DNA of 64,000 nt, from assembly GCF_001922345.1 (NCBI RefSeq), contig NZ_CP018811.1, positions 3,224,001 through 3,288,000 of the forward strand, written 5' to 3'. This document shows, piece after piece, positions 10,306-18,508 of the stretch. A program made the translations under genes and the position numbers. The DNA comes from Paraburkholderia sp. SOS3 (lineage in GTDB: Bacteria; Pseudomonadota; Gammaproteobacteria; Burkholderiales; Burkholderiaceae). The notes beneath the pieces are model-generated. The model was not told where the DNA came from and did no database searches. It was given only the letters and a program-made list of their open reading frames with translations. The first letter of the stretch is position 1; the number at the start of each line of letters is the position of its first letter.

Positions 10306-10324
10306 GCGCCTTTTGTGAAGGCGC
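10306..10324 (-). repeat. Intra-operon hairpin between ilvI and ilvH
   Basis: Perfect 7-bp stem GCGCCTT/AAGGCGC with a 5-base loop in the 124-base gap. No T-tract follows, so mRNA processing or stability is more likely than termination. Confidence 0.5.
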
Positions 10325-10364
10325 GCATGGCGAAGCCAACGCTCAGTGACAAAAGCCGGCGCCG

Positions 10365-12128
10365 TTATAGATCTTCCGCACCGAGCAGCATCTCCGTGAT
10401 GCCCTTGCCGGCCTGTACCATCGGCCAGACGTTCTCGGTAGGATCGGTCTGGAAGTCGAGAAATACCGTGCGATCCTTCAGACGCAGCGCTTCCTTCAGC
10501 GCGCCTTCCACATCCGACGTTTTCTCGATGCGCATGCCGACATGGCCATACGCTTCGGCAAGCTTCACGAAATCGGGCAGCGCATCCATGTACGAATGCG
10601 AATAGCGCTTGCTGTATTCGATCTGCTGCCACTGGCGCACCATGCCCAGATAGCGGTTGTTCAGCGAAATGATCTTGACCGGCGTGTCGTACTGCTTGCA
10701 CGTCGACAGTTCCTGGATGCACATCTGGATCGAGCCTTCGCCCGTGATGCACACGACTTCATCGTCCGGATGCGCGATCTTCACGCCCATCGCGGCCGGC
10801 AGACCGAAGCCCATCGTGCCGAGGCCGCCCGAGTTGATCCAGCGGCGCGGCTTGTTGAAGCGGTAGAACTGCGCGGCCCACATCTGATGCTGGCCGACGT
10901 CCGAGCAGACAAACGCGTTGCCGTCGGTCAGTTCCCAGAGCTTCTCGACCACATATTGCGGCTTGATGATTTCGCTCTTGCGGTCGTACTTGAGGCAGTC
11001 TTTCGAACGCCAGCCTTCGATGTCCTTCCACCACGCGGCAAGCGCTTCGGTATCCGGGCCGTGGTCGGCCGTCTGCAGCTGTTCGATCAGTTCCTTCAGC
11101 ACTTCCTTCACGTCGCCGACGATCGGGATGTCGACCTTCACGCGCTTCGAAATGGATGAAGGATCGATGTCGATATGAATGATCTTGCGCGGCCGCGACG
11201 CGAAGTGCGCCGGATCGCCGATCACGCGGTCGTCGAAACGCGCACCGATTGCGATCAGCACGTCGCAGTGCTGCATCGCCATATTCGCTTCGTACGTGCC
11301 GTGCATGCCGAGCATGCCGACGAATTTCTTGTCGCTCGCGCGATAGCCGCCGAGACCCATCAGCGTATTCGTGACCGGGTAGCCGAGCAGATCGACGAAC
11401 TGGTTCAGTTCGCGCGCCGCGTCCGCGAGGATGATGCCGCCGCCGGTGTAGATATACGGGCGCTTCGCCGTCAGCAACAGCGACACCGCCTTGCGGATCT
11501 GGCCCGAGTGGCCTTTCGTGACCGGGTTATACGAGCGCAACGCGACGGCTTTGATCGGCTCGTAGTGGCAAGGCGCTTTCGAGACGTCTTTCGGAATGTC
11601 GATCAGCACCGGACCGGGCCGGCCGGTACGCGCGATATAGAACGCTTTCTTGACGGTGGCGGCCAGTTCGCGCACATCCTTCACGAGGAAGTTGTGCTTC
11701 ACGCAAGGCCGCGTGATGCCGACCGTATCGCACTCCTGGAACGCATCCTGGCCGATTGCCGCAGTGGGCACCTGGCCGGTGATGATCACCATCGGGATCG
11801 AATCCATGTACGCGGTGGCGATGCCGGTAACCGCGTTCGTGACGCCAGGGCCCGACGTGACGAGGCAGACGCCGACCTTGCCGGTCGAGCGCGAATAGGC
11901 GTCGGCGGCGTGAACCGCGGCCTGCTCGTGGCGCACGAGCACGTGCTGGAATTTGTCCTGCTTGTAGAGCTCGTCGTAGATGTAGAGTACCGAGCCGCCA
12001 GGATAGCCCCAGACAAACTCGACGTCTTCGTCGGCCAGCGCGCGCATGAGCACGGTGGCGCCGATCGAGTCAGCTTCGGGATGGGGAGTGGTATCCGACG
12101 TGGAGAATTCCGCGCTGGGCATATTCAT
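10365..12128 (-). CDS. ilvI: Acetolactate synthase large (catalytic) subunit
   Basis: Thiamine-diphosphate enzyme that condenses pyruvate with pyruvate or 2-oxobutyrate, the first shared step of branched-chain amino acid synthesis. It has 587 residues and the three usual domains: TPP-binding Pyr domain, FAD-binding middle and C-terminal PP domain. The catalytic glutamate lies in the RHEQAAVHAAD segment. The TPP motif reads GEGS (463-466) and ends in NN, with Glu where many homologues have Asp. Start ATG 12128 has GAAAGGTGAACG upstream; an ATG two codons further on is an alternative. First gene of ilvI-ilvH-ilvC, behind a strong promoter. Confidence 0.97.
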   Translation of the reverse strand: MNMPSAEFSTSDTTPHPEADSIGATVLMRALADEDVEFVWGYPGGSVLYIYDELYKQDKFQHVLVRHEQAAVHAADAYSRSTGKVGVCLVTSGPGVTNAVTGIATAYMDSIPMVIITGQVPTAAIGQDAFQECDTVGITRPCVKHNFLVKDVRELAATVKKAFYIARTGRPGPVLIDIPKDVSKAPCHYEPIKAVALRSYNPVTKGHSGQIRKAVSLLLTAKRPYIYTGGGIILADAARELNQFVDLLGYPVTNTLMGLGGYRASDKKFVGMLGMHGTYEANMAMQHCDVLIAIGARFDDRVIGDPAHFASRPRKIIHIDIDPSSISKRVKVDIPIVGDVKEVLKELIEQLQTADHGPDTEALAAWWKDIEGWRSKDCLKYDRKSEIIKPQYVVEKLWELTDGNAFVCSDVGQHQMWAAQFYRFNKPRRWINSGGLGTMGFGLPAAMGVKIAHPDDEVVCITGEGSIQMCIQELSTCKQYDTPVKIISLNNRYLGMVRQWQQIEYSKRYSHSYMDALPDFVKLAEAYGHVGMRIEKTSDVEGALKEALRLKDRTVFLDFQTDPTENVWPMVQAGKGITEMLLGAEDL

Positions 12129-12602
12129 CGTTCACCTTTCGAATTTTCGGCAAAAAATTGATCGGGTGCTCTCTGCCGGGCTTGTGGCTCGGGTTCAAGC
12201 GGCGCGTCCAGTTTGACCGGCGGACTTCTTGGGCCCGCCTCAAATGAGACTAGTCACTTTATGTTGCGAACCAGCGACAATAGCGTTAAGCGGCGTTTCG
12301 GTCAAGAAAATATTTCCGCGCCGGGGATGCATCCGGCATTACGTTCATGCTCCGCAATTGTGCCGCGCTAACCGCTTGCTTCGCGCGTCCCGGCCTGCGC
12401 TTACTGCCTGTTTTTCCAACGTTTTTCTCCCAAACGTTTGCGACGCGGTTTGCACGAGGCTGCCCGATTTCTCCCGGCCGGCGCCGATTTTTGTTAGCAT
12501 CCGCGAGTTTTACGACATTTTTCGGCCGTTGCTTCACGTGTACCCAGCCGGCTTTTTCTCACCGTTTCCAGCGCACGCGCCCGCTTCGCCCACTCAGCAC
12601 GG
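12129..12602. other. Divergent region ilvI / sigma factor gene
   Basis: No gene seen. It holds the ilv promoter and about 140 bases of ilv leader on the minus strand. The leader has a dyad around GACTAGTC (12241-12263) and a GGCGG/CCGCC hairpin but no convincing leader peptide or terminator. On the plus strand nothing stronger than a TTAGCA -10-like site near 12495 is visible for the sigma gene. Confidence 0.5.
12277..12305 (-). promoter_or_regulatory. ilvIHC sigma-70 promoter
   Basis: Minus strand -35 TTGACC (12300-12305), 17-base spacer, -10 TATTGT (12277-12282), discriminator CGCTGG. The -10/discriminator block matches the leuA promoter at 11 of 12 positions. Confidence 0.8.
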
Positions 12603-13166
12603 ATGGCATCAGACAAAGAACTCGCCGATTTTCTGGCGGGCGTCGAAAGGCGCGCGTTCAAGCAGACGGTGTACGCCGTGCGGGACGACGACGCTGCACT
12701 CGACATCGTGCAGGACGCCATGATCAAGCTCGCCGAGAAGTACGGCGACCGTCCTCCGCCTGAGCTTCCACTTTTGTTTCAGCGTATTCTTCAGAATGCG
12801 ACGCACGATTATTTTCGTCGCCAGAAGGTGCGCAACACGTGGGTGAGTCTCTTCTCGTCGCTCGCCAACTCGGACGACGACGAATTCGACCCGCTCGAGA
12901 CCATCGATGTTCAGGACGGCGCGCCCGGCGCGGAAAGCGGCGAAGAGCGCCTTGCGCGCGAGCAGATTCTGCAGTTGATCGACGACGAAATCCAACGGTT
13001 GCCGGCACGTCAACGGGAGGCGTTTCTGATGCGTTACTGGGAAGATATGGATGTCGCCGAGACTGCCGCCGCGATGGGCTGCTCCGAAGGCAGTGTGAAG
13101 ACCCACTGCTCGCGAGCCACCCATACGCTGGCCCAGGCGCTCAAGGCCAAAGGAATCACGCTATGA
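12603..13166 (+). CDS. ECF-like RNA polymerase sigma factor
   Basis: A 187-residue sigma-70 family protein with only regions 2 and 4. Region 2 spans about 15-80 (QDAMIKLAEKYGD, then FQRILQNATHDYFRRQ). Region 4 lies near 125-183, with LPARQREAFLMRYWEDM followed by a helix-turn-helix (VAETAAAMGCSEGSVKTH). A long acidic linker joins them. The start ATG at 12603 is the first in frame. The stop overlaps the next start in an ATGA, so it is translationally coupled to the DUF3619 gene. No classic zinc-binding anti-sigma gene is adjacent. Target promoters and signal are unknown. Confidence 0.88.
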   Translation: MASDKELADFLAGVERRAFKQTVYAVRDDDAALDIVQDAMIKLAEKYGDRPPPELPLLFQRILQNATHDYFRRQKVRNTWVSLFSSLANSDDDEFDPLETIDVQDGAPGAESGEERLAREQILQLIDDEIQRLPARQREAFLMRYWEDMDVAETAAAMGCSEGSVKTHCSRATHTLAQALKAKGITL

Positions 13167-13588
13167 GCCCCGCTCACGATAAGGAAATCGAGTTCGCGTG
13201 GCAGGTGCGGCGCGCCCTCGACGAAAGCGCCGCCCGCATCCCGCCCGCCACGGTCGACCGGCTCGCCGCCGCGCGCCGCACCGCGCTCGCGCGCAAGAAG
13301 CCGGAAGCCGTGCGCGCGCCGGCCTTCGTGCCGGTGCTCGTGCCGGCTCCGGCGGGCGTCATGCCGGCCACCGGCCCGGCGCCGCGCCGCGCGTCGAAAC
13401 TGCGCCGCTTCGCGCTCGCATGGCCGATCGCCGCGCTCGTCGTCAGCCTCGTGGCGATCGCGTACTGGGAAGACCAGCAGCGCACCGCCGAGCTGGCCGA
13501 TATCGACGCCGCGATGCTCAGCGACGACCTTCCGCTTTCCGCCTACCTCGATCACGGTTTCAACGCGTATCTGTCGCATGCGCGGTAG
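13163..13588 (+). CDS. DUF3619 single-span membrane protein; candidate anti-sigma factor
   Basis: A 141-residue protein beginning MSPAHDKEIEFAWQVRRALD. The first ~80 residues are hydrophilic and basic, with a Pro/Ala/Val-rich part at 51-75. One membrane span follows (about 84-101), then a short acidic tail ending NAYLSHAR. Positive residues before the span suggest the N-terminus is cytoplasmic. The ATG overlaps the sigma factor stop (ATGA). A cytoplasmic domain, one span and coupling to a sigma gene are the architecture of an anti-sigma factor. That function is inference; DUF3619 has no assigned role that I know of. Confidence 0.7.
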   Translation: MSPAHDKEIEFAWQVRRALDESAARIPPATVDRLAAARRTALARKKPEAVRAPAFVPVLVPAPAGVMPATGPAPRRASKLRRFALAWPIAALVVSLVAIAYWEDQQRTAELADIDAAMLSDDLPLSAYLDHGFNAYLSHAR

Positions 13589-13606
13589 GACTGGGAGAAG
13601 CGACGG

Positions 13607-14428
13607 GTGAATTACAAGCGCGGCCTTGCCGTTGTCTCCGGATGTGTGATCGCCGCCGTGGTTGCGTTCGCCGCCACCTATCCGCGCTTTCATGCGCCGG
13701 CGCCCGTGCATGCCGCGGCCGGCACGCCCGCCAGCGCGACGCCTGTCGCGCCGAAGCCCGCGGCGCCCGCGCTCGCGGTCGAGATTCCCGGCTTGCGGAA
13801 CAACGGCCCGCTTGCGTGGGCACGGCTCACGAATGCCGAGCATATCGCGCTCGCGCCTTTCGCCACGCAGTGGGATTCGTTCAGCGACGAGCGCAAGCGC
13901 AAATGGTTGAAGATTGCGGCGCGCTACCCGAAGATGACGGCCGAAGCGCAAAAGCGCCTGCACGAGCAGATGACCGAGTGGGTCAGGATGACGCCCGAGC
14001 AGCGCCGCATCGCGCGCGAGAACTATCAGATTTCGAAGGGGCTGTCGCGCGAAACGCGGCAGAACGCCTGGAAAGCCTATCAGTTGCTGCCGGAAGAACA
14101 GAAGGAACGACTCGCGGCGAGCGAGCATAGGCGGCGGCCGACTGTCGTCAGCGCGCCGCCGTCCGGCAAGAGGGAACTCAAGGACATCAACCGGCTCGTC
14201 AACGGCAAGGAACGCCCCGCAAGCGGCGCAGCCGGCAAACCCGCGCCGGGCGCTTCAGGCGTGTCGGGCGTGCCAGGCGCGGGCGGCGCACCGGCCGCTC
14301 TCGCGTCGACGGCGGTCGCCGCATCGCAGCCGGTCCTGCCCGCGATCCCGTCCGCCGCGAGCTTCGTGCCGGCGACGCCCACGCCGGTTTCGCCGGCCGA
14401 TGCGCCGGCCGCGTTCCACGGCTCGTAA
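13607..14428 (+). CDS. DUF3106 envelope protein
   Basis: A 273-residue protein starting at GTG 13607 with GGGAGA upstream. An N-terminal hydrophobic segment (about 6-24) acts as signal or anchor. An Ala/Pro-rich linker follows, and then the DUF3106 core at about 65-165, rich in W, K, R and E (WDSFSDERKRKWLKIAARYP, MTPEQRRIARENYQ, LPEEQKERL). This core resembles small helical periplasmic stress or metal-sensing proteins. The last ~75 residues are low-complexity Ala/Gly/Pro/Ser. It begins 18 bases after the DUF3619 gene, so it belongs to the sigma factor operon. Function unknown. Confidence 0.75.
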   Translation: MNYKRGLAVVSGCVIAAVVAFAATYPRFHAPAPVHAAAGTPASATPVAPKPAAPALAVEIPGLRNNGPLAWARLTNAEHIALAPFATQWDSFSDERKRKWLKIAARYPKMTAEAQKRLHEQMTEWVRMTPEQRRIARENYQISKGLSRETRQNAWKAYQLLPEEQKERLAASEHRRRPTVVSAPPSGKRELKDINRLVNGKERPASGAAGKPAPGASGVSGVPGAGGAPAALASTAVAASQPVLPAIPSAASFVPATPTPVSPADAPAAFHGS

Positions 14429-14617
14429 GCGGCCGGCAACGTGCCATGGCGGCGGCCGCCGCATAGGCGCGGCGCACACGGCGCACACGATGCGTGCGCG
14501 CCTCCGGGCATCTCCGTTTTCTGGGTCTTTTCCCTGATTCACGCTGCGGGACTTTTCCGTGATGCTCGCGGCTGATGCTGGCCTCGATCCTCCTCTGGTG
14601 CGCGCCGACCCGATTCG

Positions 14618-15217
14618 ATGAAACCATCCGCTTCCGCTCCGAACGCCGCGCTTGCTTCGGCCGACTTGCCGCCTGAACCCGCGATCAGTCGGCAGACGCC
14701 GCCGGAACCGAAAACAGGCGCGGACACGCCATCGCCCGCACCGGCCCCCACCGTCCGCCGCCGCCTTGCAACGCTCGTCTACGAAGGCGTGATCCTGTTC
14801 GGCATTGTGTTTATCGCCGGCTATCTGTTCAGCACGCTCACGCAGCAGCGCAACGGGCTCGTCCATCGCGACTGGCTTGCGGCGTGGATCGGCATCGTCG
14901 TCGGCGTGTATTTCGTCTGGTGCTGGACGCACGGCGGACAAACGCTGCCGATGAAAACATGGCGCCTGCGCGTCGTGCGCGCGAAAGACGGCGCACCGCT
15001 GTCGTGGCCGCGCGCGCTGGCGCGCTACGTGCTCGCATGGCTCTGGTTCCTGCCGCCGCTCGCGCTGCATCCGCTCTTCGAGCTCACGGTGCCGCACACG
15101 CTCGCCGTCGCGGGCCTCTGGTTTATTGCGTGGGCCGCTGTCGCACGGCTTTTCGCAGACCGTCAGTTTCTGCACGACCGGCTCGCGGGCACGCGCATCG
15201 AGTCGGTCACGCGCTGA
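14618..15217 (+). CDS. RDD family membrane protein
   Basis: A 199-residue inner-membrane protein starting MKPSASAPNAAL. The first ~45 residues are a disordered Pro/Ala-rich tail. An RDD-type domain with three or more hydrophobic segments follows: about 52-70, 88-105 and 130-170. The R/D pattern is RRRLATLVYEG near 46-56, then GQTLPMKTWRLRVV, and FLHDRLAGTR at the end. RDD proteins are thought to be transport-related, but the substrate is unknown. It lies 190 bases downstream of the DUF3106 gene on the same strand and may share its regulation. Confidence 0.8.
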   Translation: MKPSASAPNAALASADLPPEPAISRQTPPEPKTGADTPSPAPAPTVRRRLATLVYEGVILFGIVFIAGYLFSTLTQQRNGLVHRDWLAAWIGIVVGVYFVWCWTHGGQTLPMKTWRLRVVRAKDGAPLSWPRALARYVLAWLWFLPPLALHPLFELTVPHTLAVAGLWFIAWAAVARLFADRQFLHDRLAGTRIESVTR

Positions 15218-15515
15218 GACGCCGGCGCCGTTCCACCGCGTGCCGCCCGGCAGCGGCAACGGCAACGATAGCGGCGCGTCGGGCACCACACGAGGCGCAC
15301 GCGAGTCCGCAAGCGAATGCCAGTGCTGCAAGCCGCACCGCTTCGAGGCTTTTCCGCCACTGCGCACATTGCATCCGTGTGACCGCAACGGTGAGCCTCG
15401 CCGCTGTATCGCGCGCACCACACGTCGGGTTGCGTAAAAAGAAATTCTCGTGACTGTCACGGCTCCGTCATGACGCAACTGTGCAATGCGGGTACTGCAA
15501 CCCGACGCGCGAGCC
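15218..15515 (+). other. Upstream region of plcP
   Basis: No gene supported. The last 60 bases contain the Pho box and -10 described separately. The first ~230 bases (remnant of RDD 3' region, Arg/Ala-rich in all frames) show nothing I can assign. Confidence 0.5.
15454..15487 (+). promoter_or_regulatory. Pho box and promoter of the plcP cassette
   Basis: Two 7-base PhoB half-sites CTGTCAC (15454-15460) and CCGTCAT (15465-15471) are separated by 4 bases, the canonical 11-base period; each has one or no mismatch to CTGTCA. A -10-like TGCAAT (15482-15487) begins after a 10-base gap, the same gap as in the E. coli phoA promoter, and no -35 is present. Predicted start near 15494. This rules out the ATG at 15486 as start of plcP and favours 15516. 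Confidence 0.75.
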
Positions 15516-16457
15516 ATGGACCCAAAAACGTCCGCGACTTCCCTGTTCCGCCAGACTGGCCCGAGCGTCGACCCCGTCGGCTTCGGGCCCAACAGCCCCT
15601 CTGCCGCTGCGATTCCTCTGCCTCCGATTTCCGCCATTCCCTCCTCCAGCGACGCACCGCACGACGACAATCCCGATGAAGTGCATCGCTACCGGACCAT
15701 CTGGCTCTCGGATATTCACCTTGGATCGAACGGTTGTCAGGCATCCTACCTACTCGATTTTCTCCGGCATAACGAGTCGGAATACCTGTATCTCGTCGGC
15801 GACATCATCGACGGATGGCAGTTGAGGAAGGGCTGGTACTGGCCGCAGGCGCACAACGACGTCGTGCAGAAAATCCTGCGCAAGGCGCGCAAAGGCACGC
15901 AGGTGGTCTACGTGCCCGGCAATCACGACGAAGCCGCGCGCCAGTTCTGCGATCTTGCATTCGGCGATATCCACGTGCGCGGCGAAGCGTTCCACACGAC
16001 GCTCGCGGGCCAGCGGTTGTGGATCGTGCACGGCGACCTGTTCGACGGCGTGATCCAGCATGCGAAGTGGCTCGCCTATCTCGGCGACACGCTCTACACG
16101 CTGATTCTCGTGCTGAACCGCTGGTTCAACCGCATCCGCAGCAAGCTCGGCTTCCAGTACTGGTCGCTGTCGCAGTACCTCAAGCATCAGGTGAAGAACG
16201 CCGTGAATTTCATCTCGTCGTTCGAACGCGTGATGACCGACGAAGCGCGTCGCCGCGGCTGCGACGGCGTCGTCTGCGGCCATATTCACAAGGCCGAGAT
16301 TCGCGATATCGACGGCGTGCTGTATTGCAACGACGGCGACTGGGTCGAAAGCCTCTCCGCGCTCGTCGAGACTTACGAAGGCGAACTGAAGGTCGTCTAC
16401 TGGACCGTGATGCGCGCGCCGCCGGTCAGCGCGCAGAAGGCGCGCGCGACCGCGTAG
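15516..16457 (+). CDS. plcP: PlcP-type phospholipase C (metallophosphoesterase)
   Basis: A 313-residue calcineurin-like phosphoesterase. All metal-site motifs are present: SDIHLG (65-70), GDIIDG (95-100), GNHDE (135-139), HGD (172-174) and GHIH (255-258). The block with GCQASYLLDFL and WYWPQAHNDVVQK resembles, from memory, PlcP of Sinorhizobium meliloti, which splits phospholipids to diacylglycerol and phosphohead groups during phosphate limitation. Lipid A LpxH is a relative, but its first motif is usually SDLHLS. The first ~55 residues are a Pro/Ser-rich extension of unknown role. The start at 15516 is chosen because the Pho promoter overlaps the upstream ATG. An Agt-type glycosyltransferase and diacylglycerol kinase follow. 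Confidence 0.78.
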   Translation: MDPKTSATSLFRQTGPSVDPVGFGPNSPSAAAIPLPPISAIPSSSDAPHDDNPDEVHRYRTIWLSDIHLGSNGCQASYLLDFLRHNESEYLYLVGDIIDGWQLRKGWYWPQAHNDVVQKILRKARKGTQVVYVPGNHDEAARQFCDLAFGDIHVRGEAFHTTLAGQRLWIVHGDLFDGVIQHAKWLAYLGDTLYTLILVLNRWFNRIRSKLGFQYWSLSQYLKHQVKNAVNFISSFERVMTDEARRRGCDGVVCGHIHKAEIRDIDGVLYCNDGDWVESLSALVETYEGELKVVYWTVMRAPPVSAQKARATA

Positions 16458-16470
16458 TGCGCGCGAGCAC

Positions 16471-16522
16471 GGCTCTCGCGCCGTTGCCCTGAGAGACATC
16501 GCAGGCACACAGCGCGAGAGCC
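16471..16522. repeat. Inverted repeat between plcP and the glycosyltransferase gene
   Basis: Perfect 11-bp arms GGCTCTCGCGC (16471-16481) and GCGCGAGAGCC (16512-16522) with a 30-base loop. No T-run follows, so it is more likely an mRNA stability or processing hairpin between two co-transcribed genes than a terminator. Confidence 0.65.
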
Positions 16523-16574
16523 ATGCTCCCTCGTTTACCCGTCTGTCCCACTTCTTTCGACAAGGGCCACACCG

Positions 16575-17609
16575 ATGAAGATCATGATCGTCACCGATGC
16601 ATGGGAGCCGCAGGTCAATGGCGTGGTTCGCACGCTGAAGAACACGACGCGCGAACTGACCGCGCTCGGCCATCGCATCGAAATGCTCACGCCGCTCGAG
16701 TTCAAAACGATTCCGTGCCCGACCTATCCCGAGATTCGCCTGTCGCTGTTCCCGAAGCGCCATTTGCATCGTCGCATCGACGAATTCGCGCCCGACGCGC
16801 TGCATATCGCGACCGAAGGCCCGCTCGGACTCGCGGCGCGCGCCTATGCGATCAAACACAAGCTGCCATTCACGACCGCCTACCACACGCGCTTTCCCGA
16901 GTATGTCCAGGCGCGCTTCGGCGTGCCGCTCGCGTGGACGTATCGCTTCCTGCACTGGTTCCACAAGGCATCGCTCGCGGTGATGGCACCGACGCCGGTC
17001 GTGAAATCGGACCTCGAAAAATTCGGCTTCACGAACGTCGTGCTGTGGACGCGCGGCGTCGATCTCGACATCTTTCATCAGATGGACTCGAAGGTGCTCA
17101 ATACCGCGCGGCCGATCTTTCTGTACGTCGGGCGCGTCGCCGTCGAGAAGAACGTCGAGGCGTTTCTGAAGATCGATCTGCCCGGTTCGAAATGGGTCGC
17201 CGGCGAAGGCCCCGCGCTCGCCGAACTGAAATCGCGCTATCCCGAAGTCAATTATCTCGGCGTGCTGTCGCAGCCCGAACTCGCGAAAGTCTATGCGGCC
17301 GCCGACGTATTCGTGTTCCCGAGCCGCACCGACACGTTCGGCCTCGTGCTGCTCGAGGCGCTCGCCTGCGGCACGCCGGTCGCCGCCTATCCGGTGACGG
17401 GCCCGATCGACGTGCTCGGCGATGGCGGCGCGGGCGCGATGAACGAGGACCTGCGCGAAGCGTGCCTCGATGCGCTGAAGATCGACCGCGACCACGCGCG
17501 CGCATGGGCCGAGCGTTTCTCGTGGGCTGCGGCCTCCGAGCAATTCGCCGCGCACCTGAAACCGCTGCCGCGCACCGCGTATCCGCGTGAAGAAAGCGCC
17601 GCCGCATAA
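16575..17609 (+). CDS. GT4 glycosyltransferase, Agt-like (diacylglycerol glycosylation)
   Basis: A 344-residue GT-B fold enzyme of family GT4. The N-terminal acceptor domain starts MKIMIVTDAWEPQVNGV. The C-terminal nucleotide-sugar domain has YVGRVAVEKN (184-193) and the EX7E-type end SRTDTFGLVLLE (250-261). GT4 enzymes of this type (SqdX/Agt group) transfer glucose or glucuronate to diacylglycerol to make phosphorus-free glycolipids. Sugar and acceptor specificity are inferred from the neighbours: plcP upstream makes diacylglycerol and dgkA downstream consumes it. A role in mannosyl- or other glycolipid synthesis is possible. ATG at 16575; the ribosome site is weak. Confidence 0.75.
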   Translation: MKIMIVTDAWEPQVNGVVRTLKNTTRELTALGHRIEMLTPLEFKTIPCPTYPEIRLSLFPKRHLHRRIDEFAPDALHIATEGPLGLAARAYAIKHKLPFTTAYHTRFPEYVQARFGVPLAWTYRFLHWFHKASLAVMAPTPVVKSDLEKFGFTNVVLWTRGVDLDIFHQMDSKVLNTARPIFLYVGRVAVEKNVEAFLKIDLPGSKWVAGEGPALAELKSRYPEVNYLGVLSQPELAKVYAAADVFVFPSRTDTFGLVLLEALACGTPVAAYPVTGPIDVLGDGGAGAMNEDLREACLDALKIDRDHARAWAERFSWAAASEQFAAHLKPLPRTAYPREESAAA

Positions 17610-17907
17610 CGCGCGGCTCACGCGAGCCAACCGGTCACTTCCCATGCGAGCCAGACACCCGCATTTGCTGCGCGCTTCGCAACGCGCGCAGCACGATGAC
17701 GAAGCGCATAGCGCCGGCGACGATCCGTTCGCCGACATCCACGAACACGAACACGGCCGCGACGAACGCGCCGCGCATCGCGAGCCTGCGCAGAACGGAA
17801 CCGCCACGCACGCTTTCGACGAGCGCGCGCGCATCGAGCGCACCGCGGCGGCCGACCCGGCGAGCATGCGCTATGCTGGGCATCCGACCACGCCGAGGAA
17901 GCCCGCG
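17610..17907 (+). other. Gap between glycosyltransferase gene and dgkA
   Basis: About 300 bases with no gene I accept. The dgkA frame stays open back to 17587 and could give an N-terminal extension from ATG 17644, but that stretch is His/Arg/Ala-rich low complexity and lacks a ribosome site. A good site, GAGGAAG, lies just before ATG 17908. Confidence 0.5.
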
Positions 17908-18387
17908 ATGCATTCCGAGCCGTCCCCGCGCCGCGAGTCCGACGCGCACGAACCGCTTGGCCCCGACGATCCGCTCGCGCCCCTGCCTTTCAATCCGTAC
18001 AAGGGCAACCGCGGCCTCACGCGCGCATGGCATGCGATGAAGAATTCGCTTGCCGGCTTTCGCGTTGCGATTCGCGAGGAAAGCGCATTTCGTCAGGAAC
18101 TGACGCTCGCGGCGATTCTCGTGCCGTGCGGTCTCGCCGTGCCCGTCGATCCGGTCTCGCGCGTGCTGCTGCTCGGCTCGGTGCTGCTCGTGCTGATCGT
18201 CGAACTGCTGAATTCGAGCGTCGAAGCCGCGATCGACCGCATCTCGCTCGAGCGTCACGAACTGTCGCGGCGCGCGAAGGATCTCGGCAGCGCGGCCGTG
18301 ATGGTCGCGCTCTTCATGTGCGTGATGACGTGGGCGCTGATCGTCGGCCCGCTGATCGCGCGGTGGATCGGCGTGCTGTTTCACTGA
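17908..18387 (+). CDS. dgkA: Diacylglycerol kinase
   Basis: Small integral-membrane kinase that phosphorylates diacylglycerol to phosphatidic acid, returning it to phospholipid synthesis. From ATG 17908 (GAGGAAG seven bases upstream) it has 159 residues; the first ~30 are a polar extension and the rest is the DagK fold. The active-site motif ELLNSSVEAAID is at 99-110, with catalytic E99 and E106-type residues and N102. Three membrane spans are at about 65-80, 85-102 and 128-158. Placed after PlcP and Agt, it completes a lipid turnover cassette. Confidence 0.93.
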   Translation: MHSEPSPRRESDAHEPLGPDDPLAPLPFNPYKGNRGLTRAWHAMKNSLAGFRVAIREESAFRQELTLAAILVPCGLAVPVDPVSRVLLLGSVLLVLIVELLNSSVEAAIDRISLERHELSRRAKDLGSAAVMVALFMCVMTWALIVGPLIARWIGVLFH

Positions 18388-18508
18388 AAAACGGCGAGCG
18401 CGCCGCGAAGCCGTTCGCTGCCGCTTGCCTTCGCATGCGTTCACTTGCCTTATCTCGCGGCGCGCTGCCTGATGCGTCGCTTCGCCGCCACGTTCGTCTC
18501 GGGTAAAA

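Noticed and set aside
12241..12270. ilv leader peptide (GTG ACT AGT CTC ATT TGA) for attenuation
   Set aside because: Only five codons, few branched-chain residues and no terminator after it.
15486..15515. ATG 15486 as start of plcP
   Set aside because: It lies inside the predicted -10 of the Pho promoter; ATG 15516 is downstream of the predicted start.
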